Assembly (NCBI GenBank): GCA_947577065.1
Contig: CANPTT010000008.1
Span: forward strand, 1-64,000
Direction: 5' to 3'
Origin: an uncultured Pseudoflavonifractor sp.
GTDB lineage: Bacteria; Bacillota; Clostridia; Oscillospirales; Oscillospiraceae
DNA: 64,000 nt
Positions within the stretch are counted from its first letter, which is position 1. Each line of letters starts with the position of its first letter. The translations under genes were made by a program, and so were the position numbers. The notes beneath the pieces are model-generated. The model was not told where the DNA came from and made no database searches. It saw nothing but the letters and a program-made list of their open reading frames with translations. Positions 8,896 through 17,619 of this stretch are shown one piece after another.

Positions 8896-9354
8896 ATGAG
8901 AAAAATCCTCTGCGCCGCTTGTCTTTCCGCCCTTTTCCTCACTCTGAGTGCATGTGGCGGAGGGGGGGAGAAGGCGGAATTTTCCCCCACCGATGACGCC
9001 AGGACTCTTCTGGATTCCCCCGGTGTCTTTGGAGAGGCTTTGACCGAGATCGACCAGTCCACCGCCTGCGCCCTTTACGGCATTGAGGAGACCACCGTCA
9101 CCGAAAGCGCCGTCTATGGCTCCACCTCCTCCGCCGAGGAGCTTGCCATCTTCACCTTCTCCGACGAGACCTCCGCTCAGGCTGCCGCCCAGCAGTTTAC
9201 TTACCGAGTGGAGGACCGGCGGGACGAGCTTGAAAATTATCTGCCAGACGAGCTTCCCAAGCTGGATTCCGCCATCGTGGAGGTTCGAGGGAACTCCGCT
9301 CTGTTGGTCATCGCCGCCGACTACGGCCCGGTAGACGTCTTCTTGGGGAACTGA
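8896..9354 (+). CDS. DUF4358-type lipoprotein
   Basis: Lipobox LTLSACGGG; body matches remembered DUF4358 pattern; RBS aggaggag before ATG 8896. Confidence 0.65.
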   Translation: MRKILCAACLSALFLTLSACGGGGEKAEFSPTDDARTLLDSPGVFGEALTEIDQSTACALYGIEETTVTESAVYGSTSSAEELAIFTFSDETSAQAAAQQFTYRVEDRRDELENYLPDELPKLDSAIVEVRGNSALLVIAADYGPVDVFLGN

Positions 9355-9357
9355 CCC

Positions 9358-10086
9358 ATGAAAATTTATAAGCTCCCTCCCGTGGCCCTGTCCCTGCTCC
9401 TGCTCCTCTCCCTCCCCGGGCAGGCCGCCCCGCCCTCCCACCGGCAGGTCCTTCCCCAGGTGGTGGACGCCCCCCACGTTTTTAACACCCCCCTCCCCGC
9501 CTCCCGTCCCGTATCCGCCGATTGGTTTTCCGACGCTGTGTTCATTGGAGACGCCCGTCTGGGAGAACTTCTGAATGCGGGTCTATTCCAGCCCGCTCTG
9601 GCTCTCACCCAAATCGGCCTCAACGTCCGGGACGTCCGTTCCGGCAGTCTCTTCTCCCTTGACGGGCAGCGCGCCACTCTTCGTCAAATGCTGGAGGGGA
9701 CACAGTGGAAAAAGGTCTATCTTATGCTGGGCTTTAATGAGGCAGCCTGGATGGACGACCAGGAATTTTATGAGGAATACTCCGCCCTTATCGACGACCT
9801 GCGCGCCCTGCTTCCCGGCGCCCAGATCTATCTCCAGACCCTGATCCCCGTCACCGTCTCCCGGGCGGTGGCCCAGGTCCCGGATAACCGTCTTTTGGCC
9901 GACCGCAGCGCTCTTTTGACCCGCTTGGCCCGATCCCAGCGGGTCTATCTGGTAGCTGTGGACGCCTTTTTTACCGAGGCAAACGGGACGCTCTCCCCCG
10001 GACTCAGCACCGACGGACTCCATCTGACCGCCGAAGGAAACGCCCGGTGGTTTGAATACCTCCGCACCCACACCATGGGAAGTTAG
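9358..10086 (+). CDS. SGNH-like protein with Ser-to-Ala change in GDS block (putative pseudoenzyme)
   Basis: Signal peptide; WFSDAVFIGDARLGELL, MLGFNEAAW, LSTDGLHLTAEGNARW parallel the upstream paralogue. Confidence 0.75.
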   Translation: MKIYKLPPVALSLLLLLSLPGQAAPPSHRQVLPQVVDAPHVFNTPLPASRPVSADWFSDAVFIGDARLGELLNAGLFQPALALTQIGLNVRDVRSGSLFSLDGQRATLRQMLEGTQWKKVYLMLGFNEAAWMDDQEFYEEYSALIDDLRALLPGAQIYLQTLIPVTVSRAVAQVPDNRLLADRSALLTRLARSQRVYLVAVDAFFTEANGTLSPGLSTDGLHLTAEGNARWFEYLRTHTMGS

Positions 10087-10094
10087 ACAAAATC

Positions 10095-10130
10095 AGCCCC
10101 CGGCGTTTTGAAAACGCCGGGGGCTTTCTT
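10095..10130 (+). terminator. Rho-independent terminator
   Basis: AGCCCCCGGCGTTTT-G-AAAACGCCGGGGGCT then TTCTTTT. Confidence 0.9.
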
Positions 10131-10310
10131 TTAATCCTCAGGAATAGGGGCGATCACAGGCTTTCCGTCCCGGCTCAGCAGAGGGGTCACCCCACCGCCG
10201 CTGCCGCTCCAAAGGTAGAGGTACTCTACCCCCGTCGCCCTGTCCAGCCATATGTCCGCACCGGAGCCGATCCCTTGGCTATATATTTTTTCAAACCGTT
10301 TTTCCGCCAC
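10131..10310 (-). CDS. Small DUF6440-like protein (not in supplied ORF track; GTG start)
   Basis: Hand translation: VAEKRFEKIYSQGIGSGADIWLDRATGVEYLYLWSGSGGGVTPLLSRDGKPVIAPIPED*; GGGAGGG RBS upstream. Confidence 0.75.
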   Translation of the reverse strand: MAEKRFEKIYSQGIGSGADIWLDRATGVEYLYLWSGSGGGVTPLLSRDGKPVIAPIPED

Positions 10311-10328
10311 GTTTCCCTCCCCTTTCTC

Positions 10329-11612
10329 TCATTTACGGTATTCAAATTCCAGATTATAAAGGCAAATGGGGTCTCCATCTTGTATCCCCATCTCCTCCAG
10401 TCTGGCATACACGCCGGACTCTCTCAGCTTCCGCTCAAACCAGTTCCGAGATTCGTAATCCCCAAAGTTTACATTGGCCATAAGCTGGCGCAGCCAGGGC
10501 CCGTCCACCACCCAGGTCCCATCCACCACCTCGATGGTCGGGGGCTGGGTGATATCCACCTCAGGAGGCCGCTCTACAAACGTGGGCTCATATACCGTAA
10601 TGGGAGGCAGCTCCCGGAGCTGTCCGGCGGCATACCACATCAACTCCTTTGTCCCCTGATGTGCGGCGGCGGACATCTCAAAGAAGGGCAGTCCCAGCTT
10701 CTCTGCATGGGCCCTCAGCGCTTCCAGCCCCTCCCTGTCCTGGGCAATATCCACCTTGTTTCCCGCCACGATCATGGGACGGGAGGCCAACTCAGGACTA
10801 TACTCCGCCAACTCCCCATTGATGGCTTCAAAATCCTCCACCGGGTCCCGCCCCTCACTTCCGGACACATCTACCACATGGATCAGCAGCCGGCAACGGT
10901 CGATATGGCGCAGAAAATCATGTCCCAGCCCAGCCCCCTCCGCAGCCCCTTCAATAATGCCGGGGATATCCGCCAGAACAAAGGAGGTGTTCTCATCCAG
11001 CGCCACCACCCCCAGATTGGGGGACAAGGTGGTAAAGTGATAATTGGCGATCTTGGGCTGGGCCCGGGTCACCACGCTGAGAAGGGTGGATTTCCCCACG
11101 TTGGGAAATCCCACCAGCCCCACATCGGCCAGCAGCTTCAGCTCCAAAGTCACGTCCCGCTCCTGGCCGGGGAGGCCCGCCTTGGCAAAATGAGGCGCCT
11201 GCCGGGTTGGGGTAGCGAAATGCTGGTTGCCCCAGCCGCCCCGGCCGCCCCGACACAGCACGAACGTCTCCTGTCCCGCCATGTCGCAGATGATCTCACC
11301 ACTGTCGGTATCTTTGACCACGGTTCCCCGGGGGACCCGGATGTAAAGGTCCTCTCCGTCTTTGCCCGAGCAGCGCTTCCCCTGGCCCGGCGCCCCATCG
11401 GGCGCCACATACTTGCGCTTATACCGAAAGTCCATCAGTGTGGACATGTGCTCATCCACCCGGAGGACCACGTTGCCTCCCCGACCGCCGTCGCCCCCGT
11501 CGGGCCCCCCTGCGGCCACATACTTCTCCCGGTGAAAGGCCACCGCTCCTCCGCCGCCCGCACCCGCGCGAACGGTAATACGGGCCTTATCTATAAATCC
11601 GTTGTTCGCCAT
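10329..11612 (-). CDS. obgE: GTPase ObgE/CgtA
   Basis: FIDKARITVRAGAGGGGAVAFHREKYVAAGGPDGGDGGRGGNV; GFPNVGKSTLL; DIPGIIEGAAEGAGLGHDFLRHIDRC. Confidence 0.97.
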   Translation of the reverse strand: MANNGFIDKARITVRAGAGGGGAVAFHREKYVAAGGPDGGDGGRGGNVVLRVDEHMSTLMDFRYKRKYVAPDGAPGQGKRCSGKDGEDLYIRVPRGTVVKDTDSGEIICDMAGQETFVLCRGGRGGWGNQHFATPTRQAPHFAKAGLPGQERDVTLELKLLADVGLVGFPNVGKSTLLSVVTRAQPKIANYHFTTLSPNLGVVALDENTSFVLADIPGIIEGAAEGAGLGHDFLRHIDRCRLLIHVVDVSGSEGRDPVEDFEAINGELAEYSPELASRPMIVAGNKVDIAQDREGLEALRAHAEKLGLPFFEMSAAAHQGTKELMWYAAGQLRELPPITVYEPTFVERPPEVDITQPPTIEVVDGTWVVDGPWLRQLMANVNFGDYESRNWFERKLRESGVYARLEEMGIQDGDPICLYNLEFEYRK

Positions 11613-11640
11613 CTCACAAATCCCTTTCCTTCCAAACCCC

Positions 11641-12063
11641 TTAAAACTCCAGTAAATTTAAGCCGACCTCACCGCTGAACTTTCGTCCCGCCTGTCCATC
11701 CCACACCTGGACAAATATCTCCGCCGTGGCGCTGATGACGCAGCGGGTCAAGTGCCCCGCATAAACCTCCCCCTTCGCGGGATCCCCAAAGGTGATGTGA
11801 AGATGGAGGTAGGGTTCCCCCTCCTTGCGGGTAATATTTCCCACCAGGGCGGAAACCTCATACTCCCCCTCACAGCGCTTGCCATAAAATTTTTTCTCCT
11901 CCACACGGAAGAGCCCCACCGTCACGTCCTTCGCCGCCCCCAGCCCGGTGATGCAGGCCAGCCCGACCTCTTCCTCTTTTGCCAGCCGGGTGAGGCAATC
12001 CACCACCTCATCCCCGGGATCCAGGCGGAGAACATAGCCCTCGCCGTATTTCCGATATTCCAT
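11641..12063 (-). CDS. PPC domain (DUF296) DNA-binding protein
   Basis: MEYRKYGEGYVLRLDPGDEVVDCLTRLAKEEEVGLACITGLGAAKDVTVGLF...HLHITFGD...GHL. Confidence 0.85.
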   Translation of the reverse strand: MEYRKYGEGYVLRLDPGDEVVDCLTRLAKEEEVGLACITGLGAAKDVTVGLFRVEEKKFYGKRCEGEYEVSALVGNITRKEGEPYLHLHITFGDPAKGEVYAGHLTRCVISATAEIFVQVWDGQAGRKFSGEVGLNLLEF

Positions 12064-12087
12064 GGAATACCGCCTCCCTTTTAAAAA

Positions 12088-12120
12088 AGAAAGCCGCAAA
12101 CGAAGGTTCGTTTGCGGCTT
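12088..12120 (-). terminator. Terminator after rplU-prp-rpmA
   Basis: AAGCCGCAAACGAA-CC-TTCGTTTGCGGCTT followed by TCTTTTTT on minus strand. Confidence 0.9.
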
Positions 12121-12128
12121 CTTGCTGC

Positions 12129-12407
12129 TTACTCCGTGACGATAGAGACCTGCTTGCGGTCCTTGCCCAACCGGGAGAACTTCACCTTGCCGTCCCGCAG
12201 AGCGAACAGGGTGTCGTCGCTGCCCTTGCCCACGCCCTCGCCGGCGTGGAAGTGGGTGCCCCGCTGCCGGACCAGGATGTTGCCGGCCAGCACGAACTGG
12301 CCGTCGCCCCGCTTCACGCCCAGGCGCTTGGCGTTGGAATCACGGCCGTTCTTGGTGGAGCCGCCGCCCTTTTTATGAGCGAAAAACTGAAGACCAATAT
12401 TCAGCAT
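12129..12407 (-). CDS. rpmA: 50S ribosomal protein L27
   Basis: [49 protein letters not shown]-terminal MLNIGLQFF extension typical of Firmicutes (Prp-cleaved). Confidence 0.97.
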   Translation of the reverse strand: MLNIGLQFFAHKKGGGSTKNGRDSNAKRLGVKRGDGQFVLAGNILVRQRGTHFHAGEGVGKGSDDTLFALRDGKVKFSRLGKDRKQVSIVTE

Positions 12408-12412
12408 TGGTA

Positions 12413-12742
12413 TTACACCTCCATGACGATGATATTGTCGGGATACTCCTCCTGAAGCTGGGTGAAGTAGACCATCAGAGCCGCCATCAAAGTCTGGCAG
12501 GTGCTCTCGTTGGTCTGTCCCAGTCCCCCGGGGAGCTTAAGGGAAATGAGGGCCTTCTCCGGCTTCACCTTCACGCCGGCCTCCAGCCCCAGTACGTCGT
12601 TGACGGCGCACTCGGTAAGCCGGACCGCGCTGGTGACGGCGGCGCAGAGAACATCCTTCCCTGCTTCCGCCAGACCGCTGTGGCCCTCCACCTGGAAGGA
12701 AACAATGTTGCGCCCCTCCATGTGAAATGTGGCCTGGATCAT
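12413..12742 (-). CDS. prp: Ribosomal-processing cysteine protease Prp
   Basis: Between rplU and rpm[33 protein letters not shown] with conserved His and Cys. Confidence 0.93.
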   Translation of the reverse strand: MIQATFHMEGRNIVSFQVEGHSGLAEAGKDVLCAAVTSAVRLTECAVNDVLGLEAGVKVKPEKALISLKLPGGLGQTNESTCQTLMAALMVYFTQLQEEYPDNIIVMEV

Positions 12743-13053
12743 CAGGCCTTGATCTTGCCGATGGTCACTTTGGTGTAGGGCTGACGATGGCCCTGCTTCC
12801 GGCGGTAGTTCTTCTTGGGCTTATACTTGAAGACGATGATCTTCTTACCCTTGCCGTTCTTTACCACCTCGGCCTCCACCGTGGCGCCCTCCACAACGGG
12901 AGCGCCAAAGGTAGCCTTGTCGCCGTCGATGACGGCCAGGACCTTGTCAAAGGTGATCTTGTCGCCGGCCTCGTTGGGCAGCTTCTCGATGAAGAGGGTA
13001 TCCCCCTCCGCCACCTTGTACTGCTTGCCGCCGGTCTCGATGATTGCATGCAT
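12742..13053 (-). CDS. rplU: 50S ribosomal protein L21
   Basis: [41 protein letters not shown]...[19 protein letters not shown]. Confidence 0.97.
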   Translation of the reverse strand: MHAIIETGGKQYKVAEGDTLFIEKLPNEAGDKITFDKVLAVIDGDKATFGAPVVEGATVEAEVVKNGKGKKIIVFKYKPKKNYRRKQGHRQPYTKVTIGKIKA

Positions 13054-13136
13054 TTGCTTTCAACTCCTTCATTACGGGCTCGCTGTCGGGGGTGGAGATG
13101 TCTACACCTCTCACTTAGGGACCCATTCAAAGCGGC
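13054..13136 (-). ncRNA. Ribosomal protein L21 leader-like structured 5' UTR
   Basis: Minus-strand GUGAGAGGUGUAGACAUCUCCACC...GACAGCGAGCCCGUAAUG between promoter and rplU; hairpin GAGGUG-UAGA-CAUCUC. Confidence 0.5.
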
Positions 13137-13142
13137 TTTAGT

Positions 13143-13171
13143 AGTATATCAATCCAATCCGGAAATGTCAA
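13143..13171 (-). promoter_or_regulatory. Sigma-A promoter for rplU operon
   Basis: Minus strand TTGACA-N17-TATACT (TGTCAA 13166-13171; AGTATA 13143-13148). Confidence 0.8.
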
Positions 13172-13586
13172 TAGGTTTTGGGGATAAAACCTTGTTTTCC
13201 TGGACTCTCCGCCGCTTTTTCTTCTCTAATTCCGCAAAACGGCTGCTCAAATATTCCGCTGTGACGCAGTCCGGCTCCTGAAACAGCGGGCTATCCCCCC
13301 GGCGGCGGAGGCTTTCCCGGCGCACCCAGGTCTGGTAAAAGGCCAATATCCGCCGCAGGGCTACGATCTCCCCCAGGGTTATCTTGACAGAGACGGTCAA
13401 CCGGTTTTCCTGCTCGTACATTTCCCGAACCCGCGCCAGCCGGCGGCGGCGCAGGAAATCCTGGTACAGGTAGGAGGCCTTTCCCGGAGAGATTTGATAC
13501 ATCTCCCCGATGGCTTTGAAGGTCAGGCCCTGCTGTTCCCGGAGCTTGGTGATCTCCTCGGACATTTTTATGGTTTGGGCATCCAT
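13149..13586 (-). CDS. HTH (sigma region 4-like) protein
   Basis: SEEITKLREQQGLTFKAIGEMYQISPGKASYLYQDFLRRRRLARV. Confidence 0.5.
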   Translation of the reverse strand: MDAQTIKMSEEITKLREQQGLTFKAIGEMYQISPGKASYLYQDFLRRRRLARVREMYEQENRLTVSVKITLGEIVALRRILAFYQTWVRRESLRRRGDSPLFQEPDCVTAEYLSSRFAELEKKKRRRVQENKVLSPKPIDISGLD

Positions 13587-13693
13587 AGACTTCACCTCTT
13601 TTGACATATTTTAGGCCACATACAATCTAATGTCAATAGGCAATATATAATCTATGATAAAATTTTTTATCTACACAAGGGAGATGAATACCT

Positions 13694-13915
13694 ATGTCAT
13701 ATTCTGAAAAGCTGCGGGAGCTGCGGACGGATCATGATAAGACACAGCAACAGATCGCGGATTTATTGCAGACTACGCAAACCTATTACGCCAAATATGA
13801 AAATGGGAAGCATCCCTTGCCTATCAAGCATTTGATAGCTTTGTGCGAATATTATCACGTCTCTGCTGATTATATTCTTGGGCTGCCAAAGGGGTTGGAT
13901 TGGCCAAGGGAGTGA
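13694..13915 (+). CDS. XRE-family HTH regulator (small)
   Basis: MSYSEKLRELRTDHDKTQQQIADLLQTTQTYYAKYENGKHPLPIKHLIALCEYYHVSADYILGL. Confidence 0.9.
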   Translation: MSYSEKLRELRTDHDKTQQQIADLLQTTQTYYAKYENGKHPLPIKHLIALCEYYHVSADYILGLPKGLDWPRE

Positions 13916-13987
13916 GTTGGGGGTGGTTTCGTCTTCTGCTGATAGGCAGGATGGCGATGATGGGGTGTACCATTCCTTTCACTGAGT

Positions 13988-14262
13988 GGTCTGGGGGACT
14001 ATTCTTTGGCGGCAAAGAATAGCCCTCCAGACCCCCCAAGAAACCGCCAAGGGGAGAGAGTTTCGACTCTCTCCCCCCTTGGAACCCCTCTCTCAACGAC
14101 CAAAGAGGGGGCCCTGCGGGGCCCCTCTTTGGAAACTCCCCTCAGTTGTTCTATTGTTAAAAACTGACCCCCACGGCGTTACGAAGTAAGCCGTGGGGGT
14201 TCGTTCGCCTTTTCTCTAATGTGACCCCGTTCCTCCCCCCCGCGGGCGCACATTGTGCGCCC
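13988..14262. repeat. Cluster of five consecutive strong inverted repeats
   Basis: Hairpins at 13988-14033, 14047-14082, 14100-14132, 14168-14199, 14244-14262; no convincing ORF. Confidence 0.8.
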
Positions 14263-14318
14263 CTGCGAAGGGCCAAGAGCAAGGGCGGAGTCCTCACTCT
14301 GGGAAATGTCTGCCCAAC

Positions 14319-15494
14319 TTATTTCGCCCGGCGGTAGATCTCCGCCATATCCTCCCGGGTCAAATGCTTGGCGGCTCCCAGGTTGCCCCGGGTTGCCGCG
14401 TCGCACTTCTCGGCCAACTCCAGCACCTGCTCCTCGGTGAGTTCCAAACCTAACTCCTTCAGGTTGGTGGGCATCCCGATCTCCCGGTAAAACTCCTCCA
14501 TGGCCTCCACTCCCTTCAGGGCGGTGGCGGTATCGTCGGCCTGGGGGGCCACCCCCAGCACGTTAACGGCAAACTTGGCGAAGCGCTCCGGGCACTCGGG
14601 CAGGACGTAGCGGGCCCAAGTGCCCCAGACGGCGGCAAGGCCCGCGCCGTGGGAGACGTCAAACATTCCCCCCAGTTCATGCTCCAGCCGGTGGCAGGCC
14701 CAGTCACCCTTGCCCGCGCCGCAGCCGGTAAGGCCGTTGTGGGACAGGCTGCTCGCCCACATCACATTGGCCCGGGCCTCGTAATCCTTGGGGGCCTTTA
14801 CCAGTGTCCTGGAGGCGTCGATAACCGTGCGCATAAGCCCCTCCGCAATGGCGTCGGTGAGAGCCATCTCGTCGACATTGAAATACCGCTCCATGGTGTG
14901 CATCAGAATGTCGGCACAGCCGCAGGCGGTCTGGTAGTCGGGCAGAGTCATGGTCAGCTCCGGATCCATAATGGCAAATTTGCACCGGCACAGATCGCTG
15001 TTGCAGCCTCGCTTAATGCCTCCATCCTCATTGGTGATAACAGAGGAGTCGCTCATTTCACTGCCCGCCGCAGCAATAGTGAGCACCGCACCGATGGGGA
15101 GGCAAGCGGTGGGGGTGCGCTTAAAGTCATAAAAATCCCAGACCTCGCCTCCGCTGGCTACACCGTAACCGATGGCCTTGGCCGAGTCGATCGTGCTGCC
15201 GCCGCCCACGGGGAGAAGGAAGTCCACGCCCTCCCTCTCGCACAGGGCGATCCCCTCCCGCACAAGCCCCACATGGGGGTTGGGGACTACGCCGCCCAGT
15301 TCTACGTATCCAACACCCACCGCGTCCAGGGACGCCTTTACCCGGTCCAGGACCCCGGTGCGTTTGACGCTGCCTCCCCCGTAGTGGATCAGGGCCTTCT
15401 TGCCGCCAAAAGCCCTGACCTGTTCCCCCACTTGGTCCAGGGCGCCCTTTCCAAAAATCACCTTTGTGGGGGTGTAGTACTGAAAATTCATCAT
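14319..15494 (-). CDS. Iron-containing alcohol dehydrogenase (butanol dehydrogenase-like)
   Basis: MMNFQYYTPTKVIFGKGALDQVGEQVRAFGGKKALIHYGGGSVKRTGVLDRV...VGGGSTIDSAKAIGYG...HRLEHELGGMFDVSHGAGLA. Confidence 0.92.
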   Translation of the reverse strand: MMNFQYYTPTKVIFGKGALDQVGEQVRAFGGKKALIHYGGGSVKRTGVLDRVKASLDAVGVGYVELGGVVPNPHVGLVREGIALCEREGVDFLLPVGGGSTIDSAKAIGYGVASGGEVWDFYDFKRTPTACLPIGAVLTIAAAGSEMSDSSVITNEDGGIKRGCNSDLCRCKFAIMDPELTMTLPDYQTACGCADILMHTMERYFNVDEMALTDAIAEGLMRTVIDASRTLVKAPKDYEARANVMWASSLSHNGLTGCGAGKGDWACHRLEHELGGMFDVSHGAGLAAVWGTWARYVLPECPERFAKFAVNVLGVAPQADDTATALKGVEAMEEFYREIGMPTNLKELGLELTEEQVLELAEKCDAATRGNLGAAKHLTREDMAEIYRRAK

Positions 15495-15553
15495 GCTCTG
15501 TCCGCTCCCTTCAAAAATATATTGTATCGGCAATGCAGGCCGGCGTTCAGCCC

Positions 15554-16654
15554 CTATGCTTCGATCAGACGTCCAAAATACCAGCCCGTAACCCCATCCT
15601 TTTTGCACAGAGCCCCCCGGCTGGTCTGCCGCGCCACACTGAGCCTGTCCCCCGCCGTTACAGGCAGCCGGTAATCGGTGGAGTCCTCACAGTAGACCCC
15701 TTCCTCATCCCAGCGCAGATACTCAATCAGTATGTCCAGCTCCCGTCCCGTCTCCATATGGCGGCAGCGGCAAAATTCAGTCCCCGTGTCCAGCACCTCC
15801 ACCCGGCTTCGGCCCCAGCGGATATTCAGCGGATCCTCCGAGGGTGTTTGATCCTCCAGCGCGGTCATGACGGGAAGCCCGTCATAGGCCGCATAGGAAA
15901 ATTCTCCCCCCGGCCTTTGGGGCAGGATCAAGGCGTTTAATTGTCCGTCCGCCTTTAAAACACAGCCTCCGTCAATGCTGGCGATATGCCGGTCATGATC
16001 CAAAAGGGGCTTGGCAGACGGGATGTCCGCCCGGTAGAGGGTCACAGGGGTGTGCCCCACGATCACCCAGCGGCGGAAGGAGCGGCCCTGGTCCAAGAAA
16101 TTATCGTTCTTCATGCAGCCATAGGCGTCCAGCTCGTCCAGCCGGTCCTCCCGCGGCACTCCCCCATGGACGAAAAGATAGTCGTCACTGAGGAGGATGT
16201 GGGGCAAGTCCCGAAGAAAATCCAGTTCGGGGGCAAATGCCTCCCGGATCGCCTCCCGAAGGGCGGGGTATCCGTCCGGCAGATCTGCCCTCAGCCCCAG
16301 TAGCCCCGCCATTTCCACCAAGGCACACTTTTCCTTACGGGTCCGGAACCAATGTTCAAAAAACGCCTCCGGGATCCCATCCCGTCCGTCCACAAAGGCC
16401 AGCGTAATGTTGTCACAGTTCCCCAGCAGGGTGTGGACTGCGTATTTTTTCGACAGCTCCATCACAAAGCGCAGGGTCTCCAGACTGAACTCTGATTTTT
16501 CCAGGATATCTCCTAAAATAAAAAGTTCGTCATTGGCTCCAAACCCCACCTTGTCCAGAAGCCCCTTTAAAAAGGAAAGGTTGCCATGGATATCGCTGAG
16601 CACCAAGGTCCGATGGGCAGAAGATATCGCAACCCGCTTTACGACCGCATTCAT
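15554..16654 (-). CDS. Metallophosphoesterase
   Basis: LVLSDIHGNLSFLKGLLDKVGFGANDELFILGDILEK...LLGNCDN...FVHGG...VGHTPV. Confidence 0.88.
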   Translation of the reverse strand: MNAVVKRVAISSAHRTLVLSDIHGNLSFLKGLLDKVGFGANDELFILGDILEKSEFSLETLRFVMELSKKYAVHTLLGNCDNITLAFVDGRDGIPEAFFEHWFRTRKEKCALVEMAGLLGLRADLPDGYPALREAIREAFAPELDFLRDLPHILLSDDYLFVHGGVPREDRLDELDAYGCMKNDNFLDQGRSFRRWVIVGHTPVTLYRADIPSAKPLLDHDRHIASIDGGCVLKADGQLNALILPQRPGGEFSYAAYDGLPVMTALEDQTPSEDPLNIRWGRSRVEVLDTGTEFCRCRHMETGRELDILIEYLRWDEEGVYCEDSTDYRLPVTAGDRLSVARQTSRGALCKKDGVTGWYFGRLIEA

Positions 16655-16657
16655 TTT

Positions 16658-17599
16658 TTACTCCAAAGCTGCGGCCATTGCGCACCAGCCGTCCCGCTCG
16701 ACGCGCTCCAACAGGCGCAGGCCGTTTTTTTTCAGGGCGCCTTCCACCTCATCGGCCCGGGTATCGATGACTCCCGAGCAGATAAATACCCCCTCGGGGG
16801 CCAAATACCCCTTCGCCTGAGCAGAGAGAGGAATGATCACATCGGCCACAATATTGGCAAGGACCAGACGGTAAGGTCCTGTCCGGCCCAGCTCCTCCGC
16901 CAGCTTTTTATCGCAGAGCACATCCCCCGCCCGAACAGTGTAGGCAGACGGCCCGATCCCATTCAAGGCGGCGTTTTCATAGGCTACGTCCACCGATTTG
17001 GGATCGATGTCCACCCCCAGGGCCCGTTCCGCCCCCAAATTCATGGCGGCGATGGATAGGATCCCGCTGCCACAGCCCAGGTCCAATACGGCGTCTCCGG
17101 GTCGGAGGTATTTTTCCAGCAGGGTCAGGCACAGTTGTGTGGAGGCGTGGGAGCCGGTGCCAAAGGTAAGTCCCGGATTCAGATATACCGCCGTGCGGCC
17201 TTGGGGCACATACTTTCCCCGCTCCCACTCCGGAACGATATAGACCCTTTCCCCCACCGCCATGGGCTGGTAGTATTTTTGCCAGCCGTAGGCCCAGTCC
17301 TCTTCCTTCATCACGGTGGTGGAGACCGGAGCTTCGATCCCCGCCAGGGCCTGCGCCATTTGCTCCCTCCCTGTCTCGTCATCGGTAACATAGAACTTGA
17401 CCCGGGCAACACCCTTCATCCGCTCCAAAAGGGTGTCGTCCACATAGTCCCAATATTGGCGGTTCTGTTCCAGAAAGGTCTGAAAATCGCTCTCGCTCTC
17501 CAGCACCAGGCCCTCAGCCCCGTTCATGGTGAGGCGGGCGGCAAGGGTGTCCATTTCCTTGTCGGTGGTCTCCACCGTCACTTCCAACCAGTCATTCAT
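16658..17599 (-). CDS. prmA: Ribosomal protein L11 methyltransferase
   Basis: NPGLTFGTGSHASTQLCLTLLEKYLRPGDAVLDLGCGSGILSIAA...LANIVADVI. Confidence 0.95.
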   Translation of the reverse strand: MNDWLEVTVETTDKEMDTLAARLTMNGAEGLVLESESDFQTFLEQNRQYWDYVDDTLLERMKGVARVKFYVTDDETGREQMAQALAGIEAPVSTTVMKEEDWAYGWQKYYQPMAVGERVYIVPEWERGKYVPQGRTAVYLNPGLTFGTGSHASTQLCLTLLEKYLRPGDAVLDLGCGSGILSIAAMNLGAERALGVDIDPKSVDVAYENAALNGIGPSAYTVRAGDVLCDKKLAEELGRTGPYRLVLANIVADVIIPLSAQAKGYLAPEGVFICSGVIDTRADEVEGALKKNGLRLLERVERDGWCAMAAALE

Positions 17600-17619
17600 G
17601 TTGGGACCTCCTTCCAGGT

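Noticed and set aside
10275-11678. 467-aa plus-strand ORF
   Set aside because: Antisense to obgE; no independent evidence.
13988-14262. Possible CRISPR array
   Set aside because: The palindromes differ in sequence and there is no direct repeat/spacer periodicity.
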